NCBI RefSeq assembly: GCF_026625145.1
Contig: NZ_CP113088.1
Span: 248,001-312,000 of the forward strand
Reading direction: 5' to 3'
Length of the DNA stretch: 64,000 nucleotides
DNA from: Lacinutrix neustonica
GTDB taxonomy: Bacteria; Bacteroidota; Bacteroidia; Flavobacteriales; Flavobacteriaceae
A program made the translations under genes and the position numbers. Below, one piece after another: positions 39,604-48,762 of this stretch; the stretch's first letter is position 1; every line of letters begins with the position of its first letter. The notes under the pieces were generated by a model, which saw only the letters and a list, made by a program, of their open reading frames with translations, was not told the DNA's origin and made no database searches.

Positions 39604-40669
39604 ATGGCAAGGTTTACTACAAAACACAAACAAGAGATTGGATTATCTCCCGATGAATTTATATTTAGAGGCGAGCAAAAAATAGCGACCGTATTGCTTC
39701 GTATTATAGATTTTGATTCCGAAAACCAAAAGGAAGACAGTGTCAAAACCGTTAAAGATGTAATTGATTATCAATATAAGGATACGGTTACTTGGTTTAA
39801 CATAGATGGATTGCATAATAAATCTATCATGGAAGAGGTTTCTAAAGGCTTTAATTTAGATACACTAATTTTAGCCGATGTTATGGATACTCATGCCGAG
39901 ACCCAAGGTTCATGAATATGTTAACTGTATTTTTTTATCTATTAAAATGCTTCAGCAAGATGAACATACTGGTGTGATTTCTGTTGAGAATCTTAGTATT
40001 ATTCTAACCAAGTCCATTTTAATCTCGTTTCAAGAAAAAAAAGGCGATGTTTTTGAGCCTGTTAGAGAACGTATTAGAAATCAGAAAAAAAGAATTCGGA
40101 ATTACGGGACCGATTATTTACTATATGCTTTGCTTGATATTGTAGTAGACAATTACATTTATATTATTAGCACCCTTGGTGAACGCATAGAAAATCTTGA
40201 GGAGTCCCTGCTTCTCGATCCAAAACAAGGGGTTCTTGAAAAAATTAATGGTTATAAACGTGAATTGAACTTTTTAAGAAAAAACATAAACCCTGCCAAG
40301 GAAATGATTCTAAACCTATCAAAAATGGAATCAGAATTTATTGAAGATCGCAATCATGTACATTATAAAGAACTTCAGGACAATATTAATCAAGCGATAG
40401 AAACCTCAGAAAGTTATAGAGAAATCTTGTCAGATCAACTCAATATTTATCATACCACGATAAGCACCAAATTAAATGACATCATGAAGTTTTTAACGGT
40501 ATTTTCTGTAATATTTATACCGCTCACCTTTATCGCAGGCATTTACGGTACCAATTTTGAAGTGGTGCCGTAACTTAAATATGAATACAGTTACTTTATT
40601 ATGTGGGGCGTTATGGCTGTTGTTGCTATAGGCATGTTGTATTATTTTAAGAAAAAGAAATGGTTGTAA
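39604..40669 (+). CDS. corA: CorA-type divalent cation transporter with GTN in place of GMN; two motif-linked errors
   Basis: A base extra in CCGAGA (39896-39901) and a G to T substitution making CCGTAA (40568-40573) from an expected CCG GAA. Reading through both gives 354 residues. N-terminal cytosolic domain, long stalk helix, then TM1 (FLTVFSVIFIPLTFIAGIYG), the signature loop GTNFEVVPEL, TM2 (YFIMWGVMAVVAIGMLYYF) and a basic tail KKKKWL. CorA channels take up Mg2+ and, in variants, other ions; Met of GMN is normally invariant in Mg2+ transporters. At the first break relatives have RPK, which removing a C would restore. Confidence 0.85.
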
Positions 40670-40804
40670 TTGGCAATAACTTAATGAATCGCAAATAGAG
40701 CATTGCCTGACATCTATTTATATGAGGCTTATCAAGAATACCTCATAAAAAAATACTCCCAAGAATTCTAATCATGAGAGTATTACATACATGCTTAAAA
40801 AATT

Positions 40805-41627
40805 CTATTTTTTTGAAGGATCTACAGCATCCGATTGTATGCTATATTGGTTGTCTTGATACTTTTTACATAGGTCTACAAAATTATCGGGTAATATCGT
40901 TCTGAAATCGTGAGATTCTTGAGGAATGAGGTCTATCATCTTGTCAATCATGGCCTGAGGATCAAATTGATTTTCTGCCATGACTTTCGCGGCGGCTTCA
41001 ATCTTTTTTATTGGTGTGAAATGGGTATCTTCATTAAACCACTGTGCGTAGTTGTCATACATTCTATCGTTAAAACCAGTGTCATATGGTCCTGGATTAA
41101 TAGTCGCAACGGTAAGACCCATTGGTGTTAATTCATCTCGTAACGATTGTACTATAGCCTCAAGTGCATGTTTAGAAGCATTGTAAGCGCCTAAATAGGG
41201 GGTGGTAGACAGTCCGGCAACTGAAGAAACGAAGACTAATTTTCCGCTACCTTTTGCTACCATTTTTCTTATAAAAGGTTGAGCAAACTCCAAATTTGAA
41301 AACACATTGGTTTCCATAACTTCACGTATTAATCCTACTGGCATCTCAGAAACTGGTCCGAGAATGACCTATTCCGGCATTACTTACTAGGATGTCTATG
41401 TCGTATTGCCAAGCCTTCCGGCAGTCCATTAAGTCTAAAATATTTAATTTTATAATTTCAAGAGTATCCGTAACACCCGCTTTTTGTGCATCTTCAATTA
41501 ATCTTGATTTTTGTTCCCATTTATGAACACCAGCAATAACGTTATGACCTTTAGCCGCAAGACCTAATGCGGTGCCTTTTCCTAACCCTGATCCCGCACC
41601 TGTAATTAAAATTGTTTTTTTATTCAT
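40805..41627 (-). CDS. Classical short-chain dehydrogenase/reductase, one motif-linked frame break
   Basis: Removing one base from CCGAGA 41358-41363 gives 273 residues. All SDR motifs are present: TGAGSGLGKG cofactor loop, LVSNAGIG, VFVSSVAG with the catalytic Ser, and YNASK. Substrate unknown. It is convergent with corA, and the first ATG is at 41627. Confidence 0.88.
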
Positions 41628-41825
41628 GGTTTATCGTTTTCTTACAAGATAGAACTAAACCGAATGATTTTATTTTTTTTAGCATAATTTTAGGATTAAC
41701 GTCAGCTATAAAGGACGTTAGCAGATCTAAAAGTTCTTTTTTATTGCTTTTAAATAGCAGGTTTACACAAAAAAATAATTATTTAGTTGAAAATTAATGA
41801 ATTAAATTGTTGTTAATTAAATTAT

Positions 41826-41840
41826 TGGTGCCATCTTTGC
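41826..41840 (+). promoter_or_regulatory. Degenerate sigma-54-type promoter of csp copy 3
   Basis: TGGTGC-CATCT-TTGC retains the essential GG and GC with 10-base spacing but differs at two positions from the copies before csp 1 and 2. Start of transcription would be near 41852, 20 bases before the ATG at 41872. Confidence 0.5.
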
Positions 41841-41871
41841 ATTATAAATAATATATTAAAATTACATTACA

Positions 41872-42063
41872 ATGAGTAAAGGAACAGTAAAATTTTTCAA
41901 CGACGCAAAAGGTTTCGGTTTTATCACTGAAGAAGGAGTTGACAAGGATCATTTTGTACACATTTCCGGATTAGTTGACGAAATTCGCGAAGGCGACCAA
42001 GTTGAATTTGATTTACAAGAAGGTAACAAAGGATTAAACGCAGTAAACGTAAAAGTTATCTAA
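41872..42063 (+). CDS. CspA family cold-shock protein, copy 3
   Basis: 63 residues, differing from copy 1 at only three positions (for example VDKDH for VEKDH, and LVDE for LIDE). RNP motifs KGFGFIT and HFVHIS are intact. It lies about 11 kb from the tandem pair with its own promoter and terminator. The intact ATTTCCGGATTA here is the segment corrupted in copy 2. Confidence 0.94.
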   Translation: MSKGTVKFFNDAKGFGFITEEGVDKDHFVHISGLVDEIREGDQVEFDLQEGNKGLNAVNVKVI

Positions 42064-42085
42064 TACATATACTTCCAAGTTTTAC

Positions 42086-42116
42086 AAAAAGCCCATCAGT
42101 AATGATGGGCTTTTTT
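42086..42116 (+). terminator. Terminator of csp copy 3
   Basis: AAAAAGCCCATCA / TGATGGGCTTTTTT stem with a short loop, a shortened relative of the terminators of copies 1 and 2. Confidence 0.9.
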
Positions 42117-42459
42117 ATTTGTTATATTCTGCTAATTTTTGCTGAAATTTTATTTCCAAGTACCATCATAGGCTTAGGGCTATAATATCATTTCTATTTA
42201 TTAAAAGAGACGGCACATTTTTTTAATTGGTTAAATTTCAAAATCTAAAACCTATAAATGTGTTAGGGCAATGTTAATAGTCTAGTGTTTTTGGATACAA
42301 TTTAGTACCTTTTAGATAGGTTACAAATATCTCGTTAAAAACACGTTAAAAACTCACAAAATTAGTTAATTATTAGCGTAAATAAACAAGTAATTATTAC
42401 TTTTAAATAGTCCCCTCATGACTGTTATTTATAATCAAAATTAATTAAAACCATTAGCT
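42117..42459. other. Intergenic region, no gene seen
   Basis: AT-rich, about 340 bases. Several ACGTTAAAAAC-like repeats near 42335-42352; no coding stretch, RNA fold or strong promoter match was recognised. Confidence 0.4.
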
Positions 42460-42795
42460 ATGAAAACGATTATTTCACTCATTTTATTTGGCACAATACT
42501 TTTTCTAGGTGGTCTAAAGAATGACCCCAATAATAGTAATAGTTCTTTGGATAAGGAACGATTGACGATCAAGGTAGTATTTAATGGTTTTGAAGGCGAT
42601 TCCTATTTTTTCACAGACGAGGAAGAGAAAGCGGTTCAAATTATAAAGAAAGATAACGCGCCTTTACAAACCTATGATTTTGAAAATGGAGATTATATTG
42701 GTAAACAGTTTGCTTTGGAGGTAGATGGGGTAGATAAATTTAAACAAAAAATAATCACCACAGACAAAGTTATTGCAATTAAAGCTGAAGACTAA
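42460..42795 (+). CDS. Small secreted protein of unknown function
   Basis: 111 residues with an N-terminal membrane-anchor or signal segment (MKTIISLILFGTILFLGG) and then a short, mostly beta domain (RLTIKVVFNGFEGDSYFFTD, then NGDYIGKQFALEVDG). No lipobox Cys. No known family recognised. Stand-alone gene. Confidence 0.65.
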   Translation: MKTIISLILFGTILFLGGLKNDPNNSNSSLDKERLTIKVVFNGFEGDSYFFTDEEEKAVQIIKKDNAPLQTYDFENGDYIGKQFALEVDGVDKFKQKIITTDKVIAIKAED

Positions 42796-42986
42796 TACGT
42801 CCTCTTTTTATTATTTTCTATATCTACAATGAAGATTAATGTTAGCCCTAAGTTTTCATTGTCTCACATCTACGTAACACATGCATTTACTCGCATTTTT
42901 GTAATAAAGTAAAGGTGTATTGGTTCACTTGTACAAACAAACCGAGATAAATAAATCACAACGTCATTTTACGACAGAAATGTCTT

Positions 42987-43568
42987 CTATAAGAACTCTA
43001 AAACGATGATAAAAGAAATAGAACTCACGATTAAACCTATAATAAAGAGATTATAGGTGATATTCAATAGTTTGAATTTTTTGTTCAATACAATACCTAA
43101 GAAATATAAATCCTTCGTGAGGTTGGTATATATGGTGGAGTTGTCTTTAAATGTTTCTTTTACAGCCCATTCATAATTTTCTATAGGCATATGATAAAAA
43201 TTCCCAAAGAACGCTAAATTTATTTTTTTATCGACGATTTCCTCTTTATTCAACCCATTTTTTGTAACCGAGGGTATCGTGGTAATAATAGACAAAATGA
43301 TGGTCGCCAACATAAAGACTATAAATATGGCTGTAGGTATCCGGAGCACACTATTGCTATTGCCATCGTCTTGAACAATATAGCGATAGGAGTTCGTTAG
43401 TATAATAGATAATAATAAAGAGCAAATGACCATAATTAAATTAGCTTTTTTATCTGCAATCTTACTTAAGTGAATATGATTTCTTATCACCACAGTAAAC
43501 AGAGATTGTATCGCTCTCTCCGGACTTTCTTTTACTTCTAGTGTTTTTTGTTTCTTATTTTCCTTCAT
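42987..43568 (-). CDS. PycTM-like (DUF5706 / Pycsar effector type) membrane protein
   Basis: 193 residues. The layout matches the Pycsar transmembrane effector family: a membrane-proximal helix with HIHLSKIADKKANLIMVIC, two membrane helices (about 45-63 and 78-98), a conserved cytosolic FFGNFYHMPIENYEWAVKE and DLYFLGIVLNKKFKLL segment, and a third C-terminal membrane helix (about 170-190). Known relatives open membrane pores on cCMP or cUMP produced by a PycC cyclase. No cyclase is within the 20 kb on either side. Relatives in flavobacteria are often fused to an HD domain; this one is not. Confidence 0.75.
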   Translation of the reverse strand: MKENKKQKTLEVKESPERAIQSLFTVVIRNHIHLSKIADKKANLIMVICSLLLSIILTNSYRYIVQDDGNSNSVLRIPTAIFIVFMLATIILSIITTIPSVTKNGLNKEEIVDKKINLAFFGNFYHMPIENYEWAVKETFKDNSTIYTNLTKDLYFLGIVLNKKFKLLNITYNLFIIGLIVSSISFIIVLEFL

Positions 43569-43735
43569 GACTTCTTAGCCGTATTCTTTTCTGTCTTTTA
43601 ATAGCTGTTAAAAGATTAAAGGTGGTAAAAATATTTCTATTATACTTTATTAATTAACTTTTAAATTCAGGCGGTAAATTAACACATTCATAGACTAAAG
43701 CGTTTTAGTTCAGAGTTTTTTTAATAGTAATACGA

Positions 43736-44509
43736 CTATTTTAGTATTTTTTCTAAAGCTTTTAACTCCACACCAAGCTCGTTAAACATATTCATAATAC
43801 TACTTAATTTCAGTTCCTCTTCGCTGTATTCCTGTGTATTTATACTGCAAGTGAATTCCCATAGCTCTAATACTTCGTTAATAGAAACCTTAAAAGCATC
43901 ATAAGCCTTGTTGTCTGACACCAAGGTGAGAGAATTATCAACAGCAATATTATTTAGGACCCTTTTATAAACCATCCCATCATTAAGCGTCAATAAAACA
44001 TAAGTTCTGCCTGTTTTTATTTCACTTCTATCTTCAACGAAACGGCCAATAACAAAAGCCCCATCTTTCATGGGTAGCATAGAATCACCTTTAATGGGAA
44101 AGGCTCTGTGTTTTCCTGTAGGTAAAAAGGGTAATTTTATTTTTTGAAGTTGTTCTATGTATTCGGGATCATCATATCCGGACAAATAGCCTGCTGTGGC
44201 TTTGATAGGAACCACCTCTATTAGGTTTTCATTATCGCTATCTACGGTGATAGGAAATAACACACGTTGGTTGCCTAGCTCTATAAAAGACTTGCCATTG
44301 GATTTACTTAAATCGTTTCTTAAAATAGCATCTATAGGCACTTTAAAGTAATTAGAAAGCGCTAATAACATGTCTATATTAGGTTCTGTTCTATTAGATT
44401 CGTGTGCTGCTATTCGTGATCTGTTAACGCCCAATTCTTCAGCCAGCGTTTCCTGAGAAAGCTGTTTTAAATCTCTTAGGTATTTAATATTTTTTGAGAA
44501 ATTATTCAT
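43736..44509 (-). CDS. LexA-like repressor: XRE helix-turn-helix plus S24 peptidase domain
   Basis: 257 residues. The N-terminus (about 5-60) is an XRE HTH (LSQETLAEELGVNRSRIAAH). The C-terminus is an S24 domain with the catalytic Ser in IKGDSMLPMKDG and Lys in VYKRVLN; a likely self-cleavage Ala-Gly is in KATAGYLSG. Such regulators cleave themselves after RecA activation and derepress damage genes. It is divergent from, and shares a 52-base promoter region with, the polymerase operon, with a palindrome between. Confidence 0.9.
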   Translation of the reverse strand: MNNFSKNIKYLRDLKQLSQETLAEELGVNRSRIAAHESNRTEPNIDMLLALSNYFKVPIDAILRNDLSKSNGKSFIELGNQRVLFPITVDSDNENLIEVVPIKATAGYLSGYDDPEYIEQLQKIKLPFLPTGKHRAFPIKGDSMLPMKDGAFVIGRFVEDRSEIKTGRTYVLLTLNDGMVYKRVLNNIAVDNSLTLVSDNKAYDAFKVSINEVLELWEFTCSINTQEYSEEELKLSSIMNMFNELGVELKALEKILK

Positions 44510-44523
44510 AATGTTTCAAAATT

Positions 44524-44538
44524 AAACAATCATTGTTT
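44524..44538. promoter_or_regulatory. Palindromic operator for the S24 repressor
   Basis: AAACAATCATTGTTT: two perfect 7-base arms around one base, centred between the divergent repressor and polymerase genes. It would block both promoters. Confidence 0.72.
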
Positions 44539-44561
44539 GATTTCCAAACTATATTTGTAGT

Positions 44562-45776
44562 GTGCTAAATACTATATTACATCTAGACTTGGATACCTTC
44601 TTTGTCTCTTGCGAAAGATTAATCGATAGTCGTCTACAAAACAGACCGCTACTGGTTGGTGGAACAGGAGATCGAGGCGTGGTAGCCGCATGCAGTTACG
44701 AAACGAGAACCTTTGGTGTCCATTCAGGAATGTCAATGAAAGTGGCTAGGCGTTTGTGTCCCGAAGCCGTTGTGATTAAGGGTAACTCCGGAATATACAC
44801 TAAGTATTCTCATTTAGTTACAGAAATAATTAAAGAGAACGTTCCGGTATTTGAGAAAGCCAGTGTCGATGAATTTTATGCAGATTTAACGGGCATGGAT
44901 AAATTTTATGGCAGCTATAAATATGCTTCCGAATTGAGACAAAAAATAATAAAAAATTCAGGCCTTCCCATTTCCTTTGGCTTGTCAGGTAATAAAATTG
45001 TTTCTAAAGTAGCTACAGGAGAAGCAAAACCCAACAATCAGTTAAAAATTGATACGGGTTTTGAACGCGATTTTTTGGCGCCATTATCTATTCGTAAAAT
45101 ACCATCGGTGGGAGAAAAGACCTATCAAATTCTTAGAAATTTAGGTGTCGATACGGTGCGTGTGGTGCAGCAGATGCCGGTGGAGATGATGGCGAGTGCG
45201 TTAGGGGTTAACGGCATCACCATTTGGAAAAGAGCCCACGGCATAGATAATCCCCCTTTAATCCCTTTTCATGAAAGAAAATCGATTTCTACCGAGCGTA
45301 CTTTTAATAAAGACACCATAGATGTGGCACAATTAAGAACGACCATCTTTGCTATGGCCGAAAATTTGGCATTTCAATTAAGAAGGGCAGATAAATTAGC
45401 GGGAACATTAAGTATAAAAATTAGATATTCAGATTTTAATACCTACAGCAAACAAGTAAAAATAACCTATTCAAGTGCTGACCATGTTATTATTCCAATA
45501 GCTTTAGAGTTGTTTGAAAAACTTTACAATCGAAGATTATTAGTACGCTTAGTAGGGGTGAAAATGACGGATATTGTTAGTGGTAACTACCAAATAAATC
45601 TATTTGATGATACAGAAGAACTACTCAATTTATACAAAGCCATGGATGGCGTAAGAGAGAAATATGGTGAATTGAGTATCATGCGAGCCTCTTCTATAGG
45701 CGCAAAAACAATAGGAAGATTCCAAAATCCTTTTAATGGTGAACCTCCCATTTTATTAGCACATAGAAAACAATAA
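44562..45776 (+). CDS. dinB: Y-family DNA polymerase (DinB/ImuB-like translesion polymerase)
   Basis: 404 residues from a GTG start. Catalytic carboxylates are in LHLDLDTFFVSCER and KASVDEFYADLTG; helix-hairpin-helix in RKIPSVGEKTYQILRNLGV; a beta-clamp motif QINLF in the C-terminal part. Both acidic motifs are intact, so it should be an active translesion polymerase, unlike ImuB, which is catalytically dead. Its TAA overlaps the ATG of the next gene (ATAATG), indicating coupled translation. Confidence 0.92.
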   Translation: MLNTILHLDLDTFFVSCERLIDSRLQNRPLLVGGTGDRGVVAACSYETRTFGVHSGMSMKVARRLCPEAVVIKGNSGIYTKYSHLVTEIIKENVPVFEKASVDEFYADLTGMDKFYGSYKYASELRQKIIKNSGLPISFGLSGNKIVSKVATGEAKPNNQLKIDTGFERDFLAPLSIRKIPSVGEKTYQILRNLGVDTVRVVQQMPVEMMASALGVNGITIWKRAHGIDNPPLIPFHERKSISTERTFNKDTIDVAQLRTTIFAMAENLAFQLRRADKLAGTLSIKIRYSDFNTYSKQVKITYSSADHVIIPIALELFEKLYNRRLLVRLVGVKMTDIVSGNYQINLFDDTEELLNLYKAMDGVREKYGELSIMRASSIGAKTIGRFQNPFNGEPPILLAHRKQ

Positions 45777-48739
45777 TGTATTTAAATTGTCATACCTATT
45801 ATTCGCTTCGCTATGGGGCCTTTTCTGAAATTGAATTACTACAATTGGCCAAAGAAAATGATATCTCCTGTTTGGCGTTAACAGATATTAATAATACATC
45901 TGCCTGCTTAAACTTTATTAGACAATCTAAAAAACAAGACATCAAACCCATAGTAGGGATTGATTTTAGAAATGGGGCAAAACAACAATTTGTTGGTATT
46001 GCTAAAAATAATCAAGGCTTTTTTGAATTAAACCGCTTTTTATCACAGCATTTAGAAAATAAAATAAAGATTCCTGATAAAGCACCAAAACTCTCAAACG
46101 TCTATATTATTTATCCTTTTGAGACTGTTTTAGAGCAGGACATGTTATCCTTTGAAGCTCATGAGTTTATAGGAATTTCTATTGCTGAAATTAGCAAACT
46201 TCGTTTTTCAAAGCTTAAAGCGCTTGAAAATAAACTCGTTATACAACAGCCCGTAACGCTACGAAATAAAAGAGATTTCAACGCCCATAGATTATTGAGG
46301 GCGATTGATAATAATTGTTTATTAAGCAAGCTTCCGCAAGCTGAAGAATGCAAACCGCATGAAAAAATGGTGTCTCAAGAAGCGTTAGCCATGGCTTTTT
46401 CAGATTTCCCTCACATTATAGAAAACACGCGCAAACTAATGAACCAATGCGAGATTCATTTTGGGTTTGGTAATGCGCGGCACTCTCAAAACCTAAGTGT
46501 CTATACCAACACCTTTGAAGACGATGTTACGCTCTTGCATAAACTTTGCGACGATGGGTTGCCCGGACGCTATGAAAACCCAACAGATAAGGTCTATGAA
46601 CGCTTAAACAGAGAATTAGAAACGATTAAATCCCTAAATTTCGTGAGTTTCTTTTTAATCAATCACGATATCATTTCTTACGCGAAACGTAAAGGTTATT
46701 TTCATGTGGGGCGGGGTAGTGGTGCGAATAGTATAGTAGCCTATATTCTTGGAATAACAGATGTAGACCCTATAGAATTGGATTTATATTTTGAACGCTT
46801 TATAAATCCCTTTAGAGCATCACCACCTGATTTTGACATCGATTTCTCATGGAAAGACAGAGAAGATGTAACACAATATATTTTTAATAGGTTTGAAAAC
46901 ACGGCACTTTTGGCAACCTATAACACCTTTAAATATAAGGCTGTTTTTAGAGAATTGGGTAAGGTTTTTGGATTGCCAAAAGAAGAGATTGATAAATTAA
47001 GTAACGGGCGTTTACCGCAAAATCAACAGGACGAAGTTGGGCAATTGGTTTTAAAATATGGAAAATTGATTGACGGTTTTCCTAACTATGTAAGCGTGCA
47101 TTCTGCAGGAATTCTAATTCTTGACAAACCGGTTCATCAATATTCGGCAACCTTCTTACCTCCAAAAGGTTTTGCAACGGTTCAATTTGACATGCTCATT
47201 GCAGAAGATGTTGGTGTTTTTAAGTTTGACATTTTAGGGCAAAGGGGTTTAGCTAAAATTAAGGATGCCTTAGAAATCATAGCAGAAAACAGACCGGAAG
47301 TACCACCCATAGATATTCATGATTTAGAGCGTTTTAAAAAGGATAAAAAGATTAATGATTTGCTCAGAAGTGGAGGAGCAATAGGCGCGTACTATGTTGA
47401 GTCTCCAGCGATGCGTGGTTTAATGACCAAGTTACAAACTCAGGATTATTTAGGCTTGGTTGCCGCGAGCTCCATAATACGACCCGGGGTTTACGGGTCG
47501 GGAATGAAAGAGGAGTTTATAAAAAGACACCGTTTTCCGAACACAGAAAACAGGCGCACCCCATTCTTATGCAAATCATGCCGAGATACGTATGGTGTTA
47601 TGGTGTATCAAGAAGATGTATTAAAAGTGGCACATCAATTTGCCGATTTAACACTGGGAGAAGCCGATATTTTAAGACGTGGTATGAGCGGGAAATTTCG
47701 ATCCGGAGAAGAATTCCTTGGCGTTGAGAAAAAATTCATTTCAAATTGTAAAAATAAAGGGTACTCAGACGCATTGATCTTTGAAGTGTGGAATCAAATT
47801 AAAAGCTTTGCAGGGTACGCCTTTGCCAAAGGGCATTCGGCTTCCTATGCGGTAGAAAGTTATCAAAGTTTATTTTTAAAATGTTACTTCCCCATTGAGT
47901 TTATGGTCGCCGTTTTAAATAATGGCGGTGGGTTTTACAGTGCAGAACATTATTTGCATGAAGCTAAAATGCAAGGTGCCACCATTAAATTGCCCTGTAT
48001 TAATACGAGTGATCATCCCAATAAAGTAATTGGTAAAGCTATTTTTCTTGGTTTTGGCTATTTAAAAAATTTAGAGAAATTAGTAATTCAACGCGTGTTG
48101 AGCGAACGTCAATTGCACGGTCGCTATACCTCTTTAGAAGATTTTATAGATCGCATCACCATTAGTATTGAGCAATTAACAATTTTAATACGCATTGGGT
48201 GTTTTAGGTTTACTAAAACATCGAAAACAGAATTATTATGGCAAGCTATTTTTAAGTTAAACGCTACTAAAACGACTACTAAGCAGCCCAAATTATTTAA
48301 AGCCACTCATAAACATTTCAAATTACCCTTATTAAAAACCAGCACAACCGAAAATGCGTACGATGAAATGGCGTTATTAGGCTTTCCATTATGTGGTTAT
48401 TTTGAATTAATCGATGAAGTCATGGAGAACGATATCTTATCAGAACACATGTGTCATTATGTAAATAAACAAGTCATTATTTATGGCAATTTGGTTAATA
48501 CAAGGCACAATACAACAGCGCAAGGTAAACTGATGCGGTTAAGCACCTTCGTTGATAAAAACGGAAAATACTTTGATGCAGTGCATTTTACAGAAGTCGT
48601 TTATAACTATCCAATACATGGTCTTGGGGTTTATAAATGCATGGGAGTCATCACGGAGAAATTTGGTTTTTGTAGCATGATTATTTCTAAAAGTAGAAAG
48701 ATTAAAATGAAAGCAAATCCTAGAATGGGGAACTCATAG
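45776..48739 (+). CDS. dnaE2: DnaE2-type error-prone DNA polymerase III alpha subunit
   Basis: 987 residues, about 150 shorter than replicative DnaE, as typical of error-prone copies. Polymerase motif PDFDIDFSWKDR contains the catalytic Asp pair; further VGRGSGANSIVAYILG, VHSAGILIL, YQEDVLKVAH and FAKGHSASYAVESYQ. The N-terminal PHP domain is degenerate: the first metal motif, normally HxHxxxS, reads NCHTYYS. Overlaps the Y-family gene by one base. With the S24 repressor and DinB it forms a compact mutagenesis cassette. Confidence 0.92.
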   Translation: MYLNCHTYYSLRYGAFSEIELLQLAKENDISCLALTDINNTSACLNFIRQSKKQDIKPIVGIDFRNGAKQQFVGIAKNNQGFFELNRFLSQHLENKIKIPDKAPKLSNVYIIYPFETVLEQDMLSFEAHEFIGISIAEISKLRFSKLKALENKLVIQQPVTLRNKRDFNAHRLLRAIDNNCLLSKLPQAEECKPHEKMVSQEALAMAFSDFPHIIENTRKLMNQCEIHFGFGNARHSQNLSVYTNTFEDDVTLLHKLCDDGLPGRYENPTDKVYERLNRELETIKSLNFVSFFLINHDIISYAKRKGYFHVGRGSGANSIVAYILGITDVDPIELDLYFERFINPFRASPPDFDIDFSWKDREDVTQYIFNRFENTALLATYNTFKYKAVFRELGKVFGLPKEEIDKLSNGRLPQNQQDEVGQLVLKYGKLIDGFPNYVSVHSAGILILDKPVHQYSATFLPPKGFATVQFDMLIAEDVGVFKFDILGQRGLAKIKDALEIIAENRPEVPPIDIHDLERFKKDKKINDLLRSGGAIGAYYVESPAMRGLMTKLQTQDYLGLVAASSIIRPGVYGSGMKEEFIKRHRFPNTENRRTPFLCKSCRDTYGVMVYQEDVLKVAHQFADLTLGEADILRRGMSGKFRSGEEFLGVEKKFISNCKNKGYSDALIFEVWNQIKSFAGYAFAKGHSASYAVESYQSLFLKCYFPIEFMVAVLNNGGGFYSAEHYLHEAKMQGATIKLPCINTSDHPNKVIGKAIFLGFGYLKNLEKLVIQRVLSERQLHGRYTSLEDFIDRITISIEQLTILIRIGCFRFTKTSKTELLWQAIFKLNATKTTTKQPKLFKATHKHFKLPLLKTSTTENAYDEMALLGFPLCGYFELIDEVMENDILSEHMCHYVNKQVIIYGNLVNTRHNTTAQGKLMRLSTFVDKNGKYFDAVHFTEVVYNYPIHGLGVYKCMGVITEKFGFCSMIISKSRKIKMKANPRMGNS

Positions 48740-48762
48740 ATAGGCCTATTTTTTTACTTTGG

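Noticed and set aside
42941-42950. ACCGAGATAA in intergenic sequence as a further disrupted site
   Set aside because: It has the same CCGAGA signature, but no reading frame to show that a base is extra.
44550-44557. TATATTTG as the -7 element of dinB
   Set aside because: It matches TAnnTTTG but would put transcription start at or after the GTG start at 44562; either the start codon or the promoter is different, so it is not annotated.
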